From NCBI RefSeq assembly GCF_000424285.1, contig NZ_KE384158.1:74979-138978 (forward strand): DNA of 64,000 bases, given 5' to 3'. The notes beneath the pieces were generated by a model. That model searched no databases. It worked only from the letters and a program-made list of their open reading frames with translations, and was not told the DNA's origin. The position numbers were made by a program, and so were the translations under genes. Positions 16,513 through 26,362 of this stretch are shown here, one piece after another; the first letter of the stretch is position 1, and each line of letters begins with the position of its first letter. The stretch is from Butyrivibrio sp. MB2005 (GTDB taxonomy: Bacteria > Bacillota > Clostridia > Lachnospirales > Lachnospiraceae).

Positions 16513-17535
16513 TTACCATTCCTGCAATTCGTTTTCGGCCTTCTTCTCACGAAGCATAAGCTCTTTCACAGCTTCTTTGGGATCCTTGCCATTAAAAAGA
16601 ACCTCATTTATCTGCTCTACGATAGGCATCTCAACCTCGTATTTTCTGGCAAGTTCAAGAGCTGCCTGGGCACTGTTTATACCCTCAACTACCATCTTTA
16701 CCTCTGCGGTAGCTTCAGCTGCAGTTTTCCCTTGTCCAATGAGGATACCTGCTCTTCTGTTTCTTGAATGCATTGAAGCACAGGTCACTATAAGATCTCC
16801 CATTCCGGAAAGTCCTGAGAAGGTCTCATAGTCACCGCCCATGGCAGCGCCAAGTCTTGACATCTCAGCTATACCTCTGGTGATAAGCGCAGCCTTGGCA
16901 TTATCGCCATAACCAAGACCATCTGCAATACCTGCAGCCAGTGCGATTACATTCTTAAGTGCCGCACCGATCTCTATGCCAAGCATATCGGGGCTTATAT
17001 AAACCCTGAATTCCTCAGCCATAAATACATTCTGAACTTCTCTTGCACTTTCCTTGGAGAATGCACCTACAACAATTGTAGTGGGTAAGCCCTTACCTAC
17101 CTCTTCAGCATGTGAAGGCCCTGAGAGAACAGCCACTTCACTGCCCGGAAGCTCATCCAGAATCACATCCGACATAACCATAAGAGTATCCTTTTCAATA
17201 CCCTTTGAACAGTTGACAATGATTCTCTTTTCCTCTCCCTCAGCCAGATATGGTCTCATTTTGACGCATACCTCTCTGATAGCCACAGAAGGCACAGTAA
17301 CAACTATCATTCCTGCATCCTTAAGTGCTTCTTCCATATTGGAAGTAATTTTGATGTCCTTATCAAGAATAACTCCGGGAAGTTTATCCTTGTCTTCCCT
17401 TTCTGACCTTAGCTTACTTGCAGTTTCTTCCCTTCTGGCCCAAAGTGTTACATTGAAACCATTTTTGTGAAGTCTCCAGGCAAGGGCAATACCCCAGCTT
17501 CCGGAGCCTATGACTGCTACATTTTTTGAGTCCAC
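16513..17535 (-). CDS. gpsA: NAD(P)-dependent glycerol-3-phosphate dehydrogenase
   Basis: Reduces dihydroxyacetone phosphate to sn-glycerol 3-phosphate for phospholipid synthesis, in the cytoplasm. At 340 residues it is full length. The N-terminal Rossmann loop is VIGSGSWGIALAW, the family motif ALKNVIALAAGIADGLGYG contains the catalytic Lys near residue 192, and SGLSGMGDLIVTC follows near 245. It is the last gene of DUF512-der-plsY-gpsA, and its product is the substrate of PlsY encoded 17 bp upstream, which makes functional sense of the pairing. Confidence 0.96.
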   Translation of the reverse strand: MDSKNVAVIGSGSWGIALAWRLHKNGFNVTLWARREETASKLRSEREDKDKLPGVILDKDIKITSNMEEALKDAGMIVVTVPSVAIREVCVKMRPYLAEGEEKRIIVNCSKGIEKDTLMVMSDVILDELPGSEVAVLSGPSHAEEVGKGLPTTIVVGAFSKESAREVQNVFMAEEFRVYISPDMLGIEIGAALKNVIALAAGIADGLGYGDNAKAALITRGIAEMSRLGAAMGGDYETFSGLSGMGDLIVTCASMHSRNRRAGILIGQGKTAAEATAEVKMVVEGINSAQAALELARKYEVEMPIVEQINEVLFNGKDPKEAVKELMLREKKAENELQEW

Positions 17536-17552
17536 GTTTTTCTCCTTACAGG

Positions 17553-18236
17553 TTATTCTGTTTTATTTTTCTTGAAAATATAAGTTTTTCTCTCGCAATG
17601 CTGCAATAGTCTCTTGATATTGGCTCTGTGCTGATAAAAAGCCAGGGCTGTCATCAGGAAAGCTATTATGTACATCTCTATAAGATAATTCTGAGGCATT
17701 CCCAAAAATCCAAGCTGCCCCATGATTACGAGCTCAATAAAGAAACCTGAATATAAAATCAAAGATCCCAAAGATACATAGTGTGTAATATTAAAAGGAA
17801 CAAGAAAAGCCAAAAGGCCTACAATAACGTATTTCCAACCAAAAGCAATGATGTTTCCTGCTGTGCAGGCTATTCCCTTTCCTCCTTTGAATTTCAGATA
17901 GAAGGGAAAATCATGTCCAAGAACAGCTCCGCATGCAGTATATATCATGAGCAGATACTTCATCTGTTCAAAGCTGTCTCCAAGAAGCATCGGTCCCACA
18001 AAAAGCTGAACCAGCTTAACAGCAAGATAGCACTTAAGCATATCGCCAAAAAGCACAGTAAATCCGGCTTTGGCTCCCATGACTCTCAGAGTATTGGTAG
18101 TTCCGGCATTGCCGCTTCCAACATTCCTGATGTCAACCCCCTTAAGTCTGCAGTACAATACAGCTGTCTGGAACATGCCAAAAACATATCCTATCAGCAG
18201 ACACAACAATCTGATCACTTCTTTTTCCTCCCCCAC
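17553..18236 (-). CDS. plsY: glycerol-3-phosphate acyltransferase
   Basis: Membrane enzyme that transfers an acyl group from acyl-phosphate to glycerol 3-phosphate, the first committed step of phosphatidate synthesis; it uses acyl-phosphate made by PlsX (encoded at 48598-49608). The 227 residues contain the three PlsY motifs: GSGNAGTTNTLRVMG near residue 37, HDFPFYLKFKGGKGIA near 105, and a third near GMPQNYLIEMY. Several hydrophobic spans are visible. It lies 6 bp after der and 17 bp before gpsA. The C-terminal 25 residues are strongly basic. Confidence 0.95.
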   Translation of the reverse strand: MGEEKEVIRLLCLLIGYVFGMFQTAVLYCRLKGVDIRNVGSGNAGTTNTLRVMGAKAGFTVLFGDMLKCYLAVKLVQLFVGPMLLGDSFEQMKYLLMIYTACGAVLGHDFPFYLKFKGGKGIACTAGNIIAFGWKYVIVGLLAFLVPFNITHYVSLGSLILYSGFFIELVIMGQLGFLGMPQNYLIEMYIIAFLMTALAFYQHRANIKRLLQHCERKTYIFKKNKTE

Positions 18237-18242
18237 GGATTT

Positions 18243-19571
18243 TTATTTGTCGTTATTACGCTCTCTTATAATGAATTTAAGAGGCGTCCCCTTAAAACCA
18301 AATGATGCTCTGATCTGATTCTCAATATATCTGGTATATGAGAAATGCATCAGTTTCTTATCATTTACGAAAATAACAAAGGTCGGTGGCTTAACCGCAG
18401 CCTGTGTGATGTAATAGAGCTTAAGCATCTTACCTTTATCTGACGGAGGCTGCTGCATTACAACCGCCTGCATCATTATCTCGTTAAGAACACCTGTAGC
18501 AACACGCATAGCATGGTTCTCGCTGACCATATCTATCATATCATACAACTTAACAAGACGCTGACCTGTCTCTGCAGAAATGAATATAAGCTCTGCATAC
18601 TGCATGAAAGATAATGTATTTCTGACATCCTTAGTGAACTCGTTCACTGTCTTGTTATCTTTTTCAATAAGATCCCACTTATTAACAGCGATGATAACAG
18701 CCTTACCTCTATCGTGAGCGATACCTGCTATCTTGGCATCCTGCTCAGTAACACCTTCATCAGCGTTAATAACGATAATGGCAACATCAGCTCTTTCAAC
18801 AGCCGTAACGGTTCGAAGGATCATGTATTCCTCGAGCTTTTCTTTAACCTTATTTTTCCTGCGAAGTCCCGCAGTATCAATGAAGGTGTATTTCTTTCCG
18901 TTATATTTTATCTCCGTATCTATGGCATCTCTTGTAGTTCCTGCCACATCAGATACGATAAGTCTGTTCTCTCCGCAAAGCTTGTTGATGATAGAGCTCT
19001 TACCAACATTGGGCTTACCTATAACAGCAACGCGAATTGAATCATCTTCTTCCTCTTCGCTTCCCTTGGAGCTGAAATTCTTAACAACCTCCTCTAGAAG
19101 ATCGCCGATTCCCTGCTTATTGGTAGCACTTATAGGGAAGGGATCACCGATTCCAAGATTATAAAACTCGTAAACATCAAGATTATCTCTCTTGAAGCTG
19201 TCAACCTTGTTTACGCAAAGAACGATGGGCTTACCTGATTTTCTGAGCATATCCGCAACCTGAGAGTCCGCATCTGTAAGTCCCTGCTTAACATCACACA
19301 TGAAAATAATGACATCAGCAGTCTCGATCGCTATCTCTGCCTGATCTCTCATCTGCGTGAGGATCGTATCATTGGAATCAGGCTCAATACCACCTGTATC
19401 AACAAGAGTGAAATTCCAGTCAAGCCATTCCACATCTATATATATTCTGTCTCTGGTAACACCGGGAGTATCCTCTACAATAGAGATATTCTTACCTGCT
19501 ACCGCATTGAAAAATGTACTTTTTCCTACATTCGGTCGACCTACGACCGCTACTATATTTTTTCTCTTCAT
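18243..19571 (-). CDS. der: ribosome biogenesis GTPase Der
   Basis: EngA/Der GTPase, needed for 50S subunit maturation. The 442 residues hold two G domains and a C-terminal KH-like domain. First domain: GRPNVGKSTFFN, DTGGIE, NKVD. Second domain: GKPNVGKSSIIN, DTAGLRRK, NKWD near residue 300. It follows the DUF512 gene by 18 bp and precedes plsY by 6 bp, a gene order common in clostridia. Confidence 0.97.
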   Translation of the reverse strand: MKRKNIVAVVGRPNVGKSTFFNAVAGKNISIVEDTPGVTRDRIYIDVEWLDWNFTLVDTGGIEPDSNDTILTQMRDQAEIAIETADVIIFMCDVKQGLTDADSQVADMLRKSGKPIVLCVNKVDSFKRDNLDVYEFYNLGIGDPFPISATNKQGIGDLLEEVVKNFSSKGSEEEEDDSIRVAVIGKPNVGKSSIINKLCGENRLIVSDVAGTTRDAIDTEIKYNGKKYTFIDTAGLRRKNKVKEKLEEYMILRTVTAVERADVAIIVINADEGVTEQDAKIAGIAHDRGKAVIIAVNKWDLIEKDNKTVNEFTKDVRNTLSFMQYAELIFISAETGQRLVKLYDMIDMVSENHAMRVATGVLNEIMMQAVVMQQPPSDKGKMLKLYYITQAAVKPPTFVIFVNDKKLMHFSYTRYIENQIRASFGFKGTPLKFIIRERNNDK

Positions 19572-19589
19572 AAAATTACCGTCCTGCTA

Positions 19590-20945
19590 TCAATTACTTC
19601 CATCAAGGCCAAGAAGACCCAAAATGAAATCTCTTCCGCCGCTTTTTAGGATATCCACCTTAATATCAAGCTCTCTCTCTATATCAGCGATATGAACATC
19701 ATCAAGGAGATAATCCTCCCCTGCTCTAAGAACATTCTGTGGTAAAAACAGAGTATCTCCAAGGTCTCTGCCTTTAAGCTGCGCTATTATGTCCTGTCCT
19801 GTAAGAAGGCCTGTAACAGTGATTCTCTCGCCAAAGAAATTGTTCACTATCTCATTAACATGAATCTCAAGCCCCGGAACCACCTCTGAAAGGCGTCTTG
19901 CCATCTCACAGATATAAGGATAAATAAGTCTTCCGCTGGCTGTAGAAACCTTCCTCTTAAAGCTGCCAGGATCAAAGCCTTCAAAAGCACCGCTTTTAAG
20001 CTCTGCAAGCGCCTCATCAAACTCATCCAGAAGGAGTCTTACCATTCCCACGCCATTCTCAAGCTGACCGTAGTCATCATAAATCTCAGCGCCGGGAATC
20101 GGAAGCTGTGCTATCATATACCATTCATCAGATGCATGAACAAAGTGGTCTCCGTATTCCTCAAAGGCTTTATTCTGCCAGTATTCTATTTCACGGATTA
20201 CCTCAAGGGCATCATCTTTTTCAAAGGGTTCAAGTGGATACAAGCCTTCTCTGAATTTTGAAAGGCCCACAGGTACAACTGAAACGCTCTTAAGATTGGG
20301 TCTGTATTTATACAGATCTGAAAGGGACCTGTGAAGCTCTTCTTTGTCGTTAACACCTTTGCAGAGAACAATCTGACCATTGATCTCTATGCCGCTGTCC
20401 CCAGCCACAAGTCTGTCCACCTTTTTAAGGGCTTCTCCGGCGAATCTGTTGTTGAGCATCTTGCAACGAAGCTCCGGATTTGTGGTCTGGAAAGAAACAT
20501 TTATGGGTGATAAATGATATTTCAAAATCCTGTCGATATCATGATCACTCATATTGGTAAGTGTAACATAATTCCCCTGTAAAAAAGAAAGTCTCGCATC
20601 ATCATCCTTAAAATACAGGGTCTCCCTCATTCCGGGAGGCATCTGATCTATAAAGCAGAAAATACATTTATTGCTGCAGGATCTGTAGTCATCCATAAGG
20701 CCATTGTCAAATTCGATACCAAGGTCCTCATCATAGTATTTTTCTACGTCTATTTCCCATTCTTCACCGTCAGGCTTCCTAATAAGGAGCACAAGCTCCT
20801 CGTCCTGAACCATATATTGATAATCAAATATATCTTCAATCAAAGTGCCATTAATGGAAATAAGTCTGTCACCGGGAGTAATATCCATCTCCTCGGCAAT
20901 ACTTCCCTTTAATACACTTTTGATAAGATGTCCGTTATTGTTCAT
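19590..20945 (-). CDS. DUF512 family radical-SAM-like iron-sulfur protein
   Basis: A 451-residue protein of the conserved clostridial PDZ + radical SAM + DUF512 family. Residues 1-60 form a PDZ-like domain (IAEEMDITPGDRLISINGT). The cysteine cluster CSNKCIFCFIDQMP (residues about 87-100) resembles the CxxxCxxC radical SAM motif, followed by GNYVTLTN. The C-terminal half is the DUF512 region, with LLTGQDIIAQLKGRDLGD near residue 393. The function is not established; the fixed link to der suggests a role tied to translation or the ribosome. It heads the operon with a good promoter 20 bp upstream. Confidence 0.88.
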   Translation of the reverse strand: MNNNGHLIKSVLKGSIAEEMDITPGDRLISINGTLIEDIFDYQYMVQDEELVLLIRKPDGEEWEIDVEKYYDEDLGIEFDNGLMDDYRSCSNKCIFCFIDQMPPGMRETLYFKDDDARLSFLQGNYVTLTNMSDHDIDRILKYHLSPINVSFQTTNPELRCKMLNNRFAGEALKKVDRLVAGDSGIEINGQIVLCKGVNDKEELHRSLSDLYKYRPNLKSVSVVPVGLSKFREGLYPLEPFEKDDALEVIREIEYWQNKAFEEYGDHFVHASDEWYMIAQLPIPGAEIYDDYGQLENGVGMVRLLLDEFDEALAELKSGAFEGFDPGSFKRKVSTASGRLIYPYICEMARRLSEVVPGLEIHVNEIVNNFFGERITVTGLLTGQDIIAQLKGRDLGDTLFLPQNVLRAGEDYLLDDVHIADIERELDIKVDILKSGGRDFILGLLGLDGSN

Positions 20946-20966
20946 ATATTATCCCTTCATCACACG

Positions 20967-21013
20967 ATTATACATGAATTTTCTTGACGTGTCAGTATAA
21001 TATAACATAAGAT
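20967..21013. promoter_or_regulatory. overlapping divergent promoters for DUF512-der operon and prs
   Basis: Minus strand: CTGACA (plus 20990-20995), 17 bp, perfect TATAAT (plus 20967-20972), driving the DUF512 operon. Plus strand: TTGACG (20984-20989), 18 bp, TAAGAT (21008-21013), driving prs. The two -35 boxes abut, so the polymerases would compete. Confidence 0.6.
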
Positions 21014-21053
21014 AGTACTCGGAAAAATATGAAATTTTTTGATAGGAGTCAAA

Positions 21054-22226
21054 ATGCCAGATTTTCATAAATTAGAATCACTTATTCCAGTAGCCCCTCT
21101 TGCACTGATCGTTATGGATTCAGCAAAAGATCTGGGCGAGAAAGTAAACAATCATCTTAGTTCATTCAGACATGCACTTCATACTCTGCCAAGCGATCCC
21201 GCATTCAGAGATTATGTTAAGGATGACTACAGAGTATCATATCAGAATCCCAGATTCGGAAGCGGTGAAAGTAAGGTTACTCTCACTGAATCAATTAGAG
21301 GTAAGGATGTTTTCATCTTAGCTGATGTTATGAACCACTCTCTTACCTACAAGATGCATGGCTACACCAACTACTATTCACCCGATGACCACTATCAGGA
21401 TCTTAAGCGTGTCATCGCTGCCATCAACGGTAAGGCAAGACGAATCAATATCATTATGCCTTTCCTCTATGAGGGCAGACAGCACCACAAAAATAACCGT
21501 GAGTCTCTCGATGCAGCAGTAATGTTCAAAGAGCTTCATGAGATGGGAATTACCAATTTCCTGACCTTTGATGCTCATGATCCCAGAATTTCAAATGCCG
21601 CTCCTATTTCGGGCTTTGATAACTTCATGGCATCACCTCAGTTCTTCAAATCACTTATCACTAACATTGAAGACTTTGTTGTAGATAAGAATAACCTTAC
21701 GGTAATAAGCCCGGATGAGGGTGCTTTGGACAGAGCCGTATACTTTGCCAACGTTCTTGGTGTAAATACCGGTATGTTCTACAAGAGACGTGACTACTCC
21801 AAGGTTGTTAACGGCTCCAACCCCATCGTTGCTCACGAGTACCTGGGCGACGACATCGAAGGCAAGGATGTTATCATCATCGATGATATGATCTCCTCAG
21901 GTTCAAGTATGATCGACACCTCCAAGCAGCTTAAAAAGCGTGGTGCTAAGAGAGTTTATATCTGCACGACCTTCGGTCTTTTCACAAATGGTATTGATAT
22001 ATTTGATAAGGGTTATGAAGAAGGAGCATTTGATGCTCTTATTACAACCAATCTTATCTATCAGACCCCTGAATATGCCGACAGACCTTACTACATCGTA
22101 GCTGATATGAGTAAGTTCCTTGCAACAGTTATCGATTTCGTTAACCACGATGCAAGTCTCAGCTATGTTATCACACCTACTGAGTCCATTCAGGATCTCC
22201 TTAAGAAGGTCAATGATAAGGCATAA
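21054..22226 (+). CDS. prs: ribose-phosphate pyrophosphokinase
   Basis: Makes PRPP from ribose 5-phosphate and ATP for purine, pyrimidine, His and Trp synthesis. At 390 residues it is longer than the roughly 315-residue B. subtilis type but typical of a clostridial long form. The ATP-binding area is seen around HSLTYKMHG and INIIMPFLYEGRQHHK, the catalytic-loop region around VISPDEGALDRA, and the PRPP motif VIIIDDMISSGSS near residue 275. The frame can be extended to a TTG at 21039, but ATAGGAG sits 6 nt before the ATG at 21054, so I start there. Confidence 0.93.
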   Translation: MPDFHKLESLIPVAPLALIVMDSAKDLGEKVNNHLSSFRHALHTLPSDPAFRDYVKDDYRVSYQNPRFGSGESKVTLTESIRGKDVFILADVMNHSLTYKMHGYTNYYSPDDHYQDLKRVIAAINGKARRINIIMPFLYEGRQHHKNNRESLDAAVMFKELHEMGITNFLTFDAHDPRISNAAPISGFDNFMASPQFFKSLITNIEDFVVDKNNLTVISPDEGALDRAVYFANVLGVNTGMFYKRRDYSKVVNGSNPIVAHEYLGDDIEGKDVIIIDDMISSGSSMIDTSKQLKKRGAKRVYICTTFGLFTNGIDIFDKGYEEGAFDALITTNLIYQTPEYADRPYYIVADMSKFLATVIDFVNHDASLSYVITPTESIQDLLKKVNDKA

Positions 22227-22276
22227 GATTTTAAATAATTGAAAATAGGATTTTGCTCGCAAAATCTTTATCTGAC

Positions 22277-22314
22277 AAAAAATCGGGAGGCAATCATGCT
22301 TCCCGATTTTTATT
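22277..22314. terminator. bidirectional terminator between prs and the histidine kinase gene
   Basis: AAAATCGGGAGGC and GCTTCCCGATTTT form a stem with a 6-nt loop and A/T runs on both sides, so it can end prs (plus) and the kinase gene (minus). Confidence 0.85.
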
Positions 22315-22319
22315 TCCCA

Positions 22320-24869
22320 TTATTCTGTTTTTGTAACTTCTATCTGTTCAGTTGAAGGATTGCCATTTCCGAATTCATCGGTATAGAACATAACATTTGC
22401 CTTAAACAGATCTCCATCGAGGACAATACTGAACTTTCCACCCATGGCTTCCGTAAGACTCTGAGCAATTGAAAGTCCAAGTCCGCTACCCTCTGTGCTT
22501 CTTGAAATATCACCCCTGATGAATCTCTCAGTCAACTCTTCCGCTTTGATATTGAGTTCGTTTCTTGAGATATTCTTAATTGAGAATGTTGCAAGATTTT
22601 TGCCATCCTCATCCTCAGTAACATCAAGATCCAGATAAACTCTGGTGCCTGTAAGGGCATATTTACATACGTTATTTATAAGGTTCTCAATTACTCGGAA
22701 AAGCTGCCTTGGATCGGCATCGATCATTACATTGTACTTTTCACATTTAAGTATTGCTGTAAGGTCGCTGTCCTCAAGCTTCTCGTAGAATTCGCCAAGA
22801 GTCTGCTTTATAATCTCAGCAAAATTGATTCGCTCCATATGCAGCGTGATATTTCCCGAAGATATCTTGGAGGCCTCCACCAGGTCATCTGTAAGCTGCC
22901 TAAGTCTCTGGGATTTATTCTCAAGAATACTGATGTAATCTCTTACTCTCTCATCCTCTATATTCTCACGCTTCAAAAGATCAACATAGTTAATGATGGA
23001 AGTAAGAGGCGTCTTAATATCGTGAGATACGTTTGTAATAAGGTCAGCCTTTAGCTTCTCATCTCTCATACTCCTGTTTACTGCATCCTCGACGGAATGA
23101 ACGATATTATTAAGTTCCTTTGCAATAAACAGATTTCCACCATGAACCTTGTTGAGATCGATTTTTACATCTATCTCACCGTTTCCTATCTTCTTTAGCG
23201 CCTCGTATACAATAATCTTGTCATTGTTTACGTTAACTACATAAATACCGATAGCGATATCCATGATAATCGCAATGATTATACCGGCAAAATCATGATA
23301 GATGATGAGGTAAAAATTCATAAAGGTTGACAGTGCATAAGGTACGACAGTAATTATAAACATATTCTGTCGCATACTCATTTTCTCTGACACCTTATGG
23401 AAAAGATCTACGCCTTTCTTTACAAGAGAAGTTCGATATAAGGTCTTTGTTTTTATCTTCCTTACAAGTCCGTATAAGCCATATGAAAACGCATTATCCG
23501 CAAGGAAAGTGAAAAAGCCCAATAATACAGCGGAATACGTGGTACTTGCAGCAACAATAGGCGAGAATTCAAATACATAATGGAATCCCCAGAAAAAGAA
23601 GAAGGTTCCAAGTGCTGCAAGAATTATCGTGATCTCTATAGGAAAAACATCCAGTCTTTCTACTCCGCCATAGGTACCATCCTGATATTCCACATGTCCT
23701 TCGCAGATTATCAGATGAACTATAATAACAAAATAGATAAACATAAAGATGATTATCATCACATAGAGCTGCTTATAGTAAGGAATATATCTGCGAAATG
23801 CGTCGCGGCCAATGGTGAAATCATCACTGCTTGGGTACTTCTCAGTATCAACTGCGAAGTAATATTTCATCTGATCAGGGAAAGCGTAATCATAGTTACT
23901 TAAAATCTCTCTAAGCTTCGCCTCATCGATTTTGGTATTGGATGAATACTGTAGATCGTATGGGCAAAAATAAATATATTTTCCGTAGGATCTGAATTTC
24001 TCCCCTATATCTATACCGTTGGGATTTTTCCTTAGTTCCTCAATATTGGTATAGGTCTCAGTCTTACCGTTGATGGTCCTTGTGATGTAATATCTGAAAT
24101 TGCTCTTATCGAAGTTCAGCTTACCCTTAATATTAAAATAAGTATCATAGTTAAGAGCCATGGTAGATGCGGCTTCTGTAATGTTAGCACAAAGCTCATT
24201 ATAGCCTTCCCAGGTTGAAACGATATCCTCGATATTTTCATCATTTATAGTCTTATATCTGGATAAAAGAATCGTATGGGTTCCTGCGTCACTGCCTTCT
24301 GTGGGAACATTTATATTGGTCCTGACGGTATTATTATCAATCTGGGAATTTAGAAAGCTGTTCATACCACCTTCTGCGTTATTTTTCATAAGGTGAGTAT
24401 AAATCGTGGTATTAGCAAGGAACTTGCTGCTATCACTGTCGCTGAAGCTTCTCTCCTCGTACTCAAAGCCGTTCTGAGACCACTTGATAAGGTCTGATAC
24501 CCTGTAGACACCTGTAATGTAATCGCTCTGAAGCATGGAATTTCTGTTAACAAATGCTGTAACGTCGATTTTCTTGTCGGAATTATACAGTCCATCCGTT
24601 TCGATCATGGTACTGATTCCCACAAGTTCTGCGACTCCGTGGAGTTTGTTAATGAGGATGGTATTAAAGAAATCGGAATCCTCATATTTGGGAGCGGCAT
24701 CACCTTCTCTTAGTGAATACTCCGTTCCATCCACACCTTTTATTACTGAGCCGTGCTGCACATAGAAAATAGCACCTACAACTATTGCAAGGCAGAGGTG
24801 CTGGAAAGTTCTTAGTATAGTTCTGCTGAACCATGTTAATGAATCTTTTCTAAATAAACGTTTAAGCAT
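22320..24869 (-). CDS. membrane sensor histidine kinase with large extracellular domain
   Basis: An 849-residue two-component sensor. One membrane span lies near residues 18-40, a roughly 330-residue extracellular region follows, and a cluster of four to six spans occupies about 370-570. A HAMP-like linker (KIGNGEIDVKIDLNKV) leads to the kinase: H box NVSHDIKTPLTSIINYVDLL (His near residue 640), N box ENLINNVCKYA, G box GSGLGLSIAQ. It overlaps the response regulator stop by 1 nt (TGATG), so the pair is translationally coupled. The signal is unknown; the extracellular domain has no motif I recognise. Confidence 0.92.
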   Translation of the reverse strand: MLKRLFRKDSLTWFSRTILRTFQHLCLAIVVGAIFYVQHGSVIKGVDGTEYSLREGDAAPKYEDSDFFNTILINKLHGVAELVGISTMIETDGLYNSDKKIDVTAFVNRNSMLQSDYITGVYRVSDLIKWSQNGFEYEERSFSDSDSSKFLANTTIYTHLMKNNAEGGMNSFLNSQIDNNTVRTNINVPTEGSDAGTHTILLSRYKTINDENIEDIVSTWEGYNELCANITEAASTMALNYDTYFNIKGKLNFDKSNFRYYITRTINGKTETYTNIEELRKNPNGIDIGEKFRSYGKYIYFCPYDLQYSSNTKIDEAKLREILSNYDYAFPDQMKYYFAVDTEKYPSSDDFTIGRDAFRRYIPYYKQLYVMIIIFMFIYFVIIVHLIICEGHVEYQDGTYGGVERLDVFPIEITIILAALGTFFFFWGFHYVFEFSPIVAASTTYSAVLLGFFTFLADNAFSYGLYGLVRKIKTKTLYRTSLVKKGVDLFHKVSEKMSMRQNMFIITVVPYALSTFMNFYLIIYHDFAGIIIAIIMDIAIGIYVVNVNNDKIIVYEALKKIGNGEIDVKIDLNKVHGGNLFIAKELNNIVHSVEDAVNRSMRDEKLKADLITNVSHDIKTPLTSIINYVDLLKRENIEDERVRDYISILENKSQRLRQLTDDLVEASKISSGNITLHMERINFAEIIKQTLGEFYEKLEDSDLTAILKCEKYNVMIDADPRQLFRVIENLINNVCKYALTGTRVYLDLDVTEDEDGKNLATFSIKNISRNELNIKAEELTERFIRGDISRSTEGSGLGLSIAQSLTEAMGGKFSIVLDGDLFKANVMFYTDEFGNGNPSTEQIEVTKTE

Positions 24870-25576
24870 CAGTTCCCCTCGGTGTCGATCTTATAACCAA
24901 CACCCCATACTACCTTAAGGTATTTGGGATTCTTGGGATCTATTTCAATTTTTTCTCGAATATGTCTGATATGTACAGCCACAGTGTTATCTACTGCTAC
25001 TGCGTTTTCATTCCAGATATTCTCATAAATCTCATTGATAGAGAAAACCTTGCCTTTTTCTTTTAACAAAAGCAAAAGAATATTGTATTCGATCTTGGTA
25101 AGCTTAATAACCTCGTCATCTACAGTGACAACGCGGATATTATCATTAAGCACGAGACCGCCTGCTTTGTAAATTCCTTCCTCTTCAACCTCAGGCTCCT
25201 TCACCTCAAGCTGAGTATATCTTCTAAGGTTGGACTTAACTCTGGCAATAAGCTCAAGGGGATTGAAGGGCTTTGTTACATAATCATCTGCACCGATATT
25301 AAGACCAAGGATCTTATCTGCGTCCTCGGATTTTGCAGAAAGCATGATTATGGGAAGCGAGCTGATCTCTCGAATTTTCATGGTGCACTGAATGCCGTCC
25401 ATTACAGGCATCATGACATCGATTATAGCCACGTGAATGTCATTATTCTCAACAATCTTAACTGCCTCAAGTCCGTTATATGCTGTGAATACATTAAGGC
25501 CTTCCTTTTGCATATAGATGCTTATGGCATTAACAATTTCTTTATCATCATCACAAACAAGAATATTTTGCTTCAA
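24869..25576 (-). CDS. OmpR/PhoB-type response regulator
   Basis: A 235-residue DNA-binding regulator, partner of the kinase encoded next to it. The receiver domain has acidic VCDDDKE, the phosphoacceptor Asp in AIIDVMMPVMDG (near residue 53), the conserved Ser in IIMLSAKSE and Lys in YVTKPFNP. The C-terminal winged helix (KLTKIEYNILLLLLKEKGKV, then HIRHIREKIE) is of the OmpR type. It lies 18 bp after yraN and overlaps the kinase gene, so it is at the end of the long rpsP-to-yraN transcription unit or has its own internal promoter. Confidence 0.95.
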   Translation of the reverse strand: MKQNILVCDDDKEIVNAISIYMQKEGLNVFTAYNGLEAVKIVENNDIHVAIIDVMMPVMDGIQCTMKIREISSLPIIMLSAKSEDADKILGLNIGADDYVTKPFNPLELIARVKSNLRRYTQLEVKEPEVEEEGIYKAGGLVLNDNIRVVTVDDEVIKLTKIEYNILLLLLKEKGKVFSINEIYENIWNENAVAVDNTVAVHIRHIREKIEIDPKNPKYLKVVWGVGYKIDTEGN

Positions 25577-25594
25577 ATCATTAACCTCCGTAAA

Positions 25595-25981
25595 TCAATA
25601 AAATGCTTTTTTCAAAGGAATATATGTAAAAGCATTCTTGTGCCATTTAATATGCACAATGCCGTCATCGTCCTGCATCATCGCAACAACATCAAATCGC
25701 TGCGCTGTGTCTGCCGTCATTTTATTCTGCTTCCTGAAAAAATCAGAAACGCGGCATATTGTTTTCTGCTTGCGCAGATCAACTGCCGCTTCGGCTACAC
25801 CAAATTTAGTTCCGGTTCTGTATTTTACCTCAATAAATGAAATATATCTACCGTCTTTAGCAATTATATCTATTTCTCCTGACCTGCATCTGTAGTTCCT
25901 AAACAGGATCTGCGCACCGTTTTCTTCAAGGTGTCTGCAAGCAAGCTCTTCGAAATAGTTTCCTTTTTCTCTTTTGTTCAT
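25595..25981 (-). CDS. yraN: YraN family (UPF0102) nuclease-like protein
   Basis: A small protein (about 128 residues) of the widespread UPF0102 family with an endonuclease-like fold. The PD-(D/E)xK-like pattern is SGEIDIIAKDGRYISFIEVK. Its biological role is not settled; it is often next to rnhB, as here in the wider cluster. A frame reaches nine codons further to 26008. The ATG at 25981 matches the family N-terminus (MNKREKGNYFEELACRHL), but neither start has an ideally spaced ribosome site, so the start is uncertain. Confidence 0.85.
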   Translation of the reverse strand: MNKREKGNYFEELACRHLEENGAQILFRNYRCRSGEIDIIAKDGRYISFIEVKYRTGTKFGVAEAAVDLRKQKTICRVSDFFRKQNKMTADTAQRFDVVAMMQDDDGIVHIKWHKNAFTYIPLKKAFY

Positions 25982-26024
25982 ATAAAAAATTATATCACAT
26001 AACTCCAAATTTGCTTTTTATGGC

Positions 26025-26345
26025 CTAAAACTGCGAAATATCAACATTTTGCTTTTCTTTGGCCCTAATTTTGTCCATAGCATCTACGAATACCAGGATC
26101 TCAGCCACAACCTCATAGAGCTCAGGAGGTATCATTTCGCCTATTTCCAGCTTGGACAGCGTATCTGCCAGCTTACTGTCCTCGTGAACCGGGATGTCCT
26201 TCTCCTGGGCAGCCTCAATAATCTTCTCCGCAAGCTGTCCTTTACCACTGGCAATGACTCTGGGAGCGCCATCTTCGTTTGGATCGTATGCAAGCGCTAT
26301 GGCTTGTTTTGGTTTTCCATCTTTGTTTTTTCCGCTCTCAGCCAT
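26025..26345 (-). CDS. ylqH: FlhB C-terminal-like flagellar export protein
   Basis: A 106-residue protein matching only the cytoplasmic C-terminal domain of FlhB/YscU export switch proteins: AIALAYDPNEDGAPRVIASG, then IPVHEDSKLADTLSKLEIGE and IPPELYEVVAEILVFV. The membrane part and the NPTH cleavage site of full FlhB are absent. B. subtilis YlqH has the same layout and can partly replace that domain of FlhB. It follows the FliK-like gene (ylqG position), the same order as in B. subtilis. Role: probably substrate-specificity control in flagellar export. Confidence 0.88.
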   Translation of the reverse strand: MAESGKNKDGKPKQAIALAYDPNEDGAPRVIASGKGQLAEKIIEAAQEKDIPVHEDSKLADTLSKLEIGEMIPPELYEVVAEILVFVDAMDKIRAKEKQNVDISQF

Positions 26346-26362
26346 GTTTCCTCTTCCCGAAG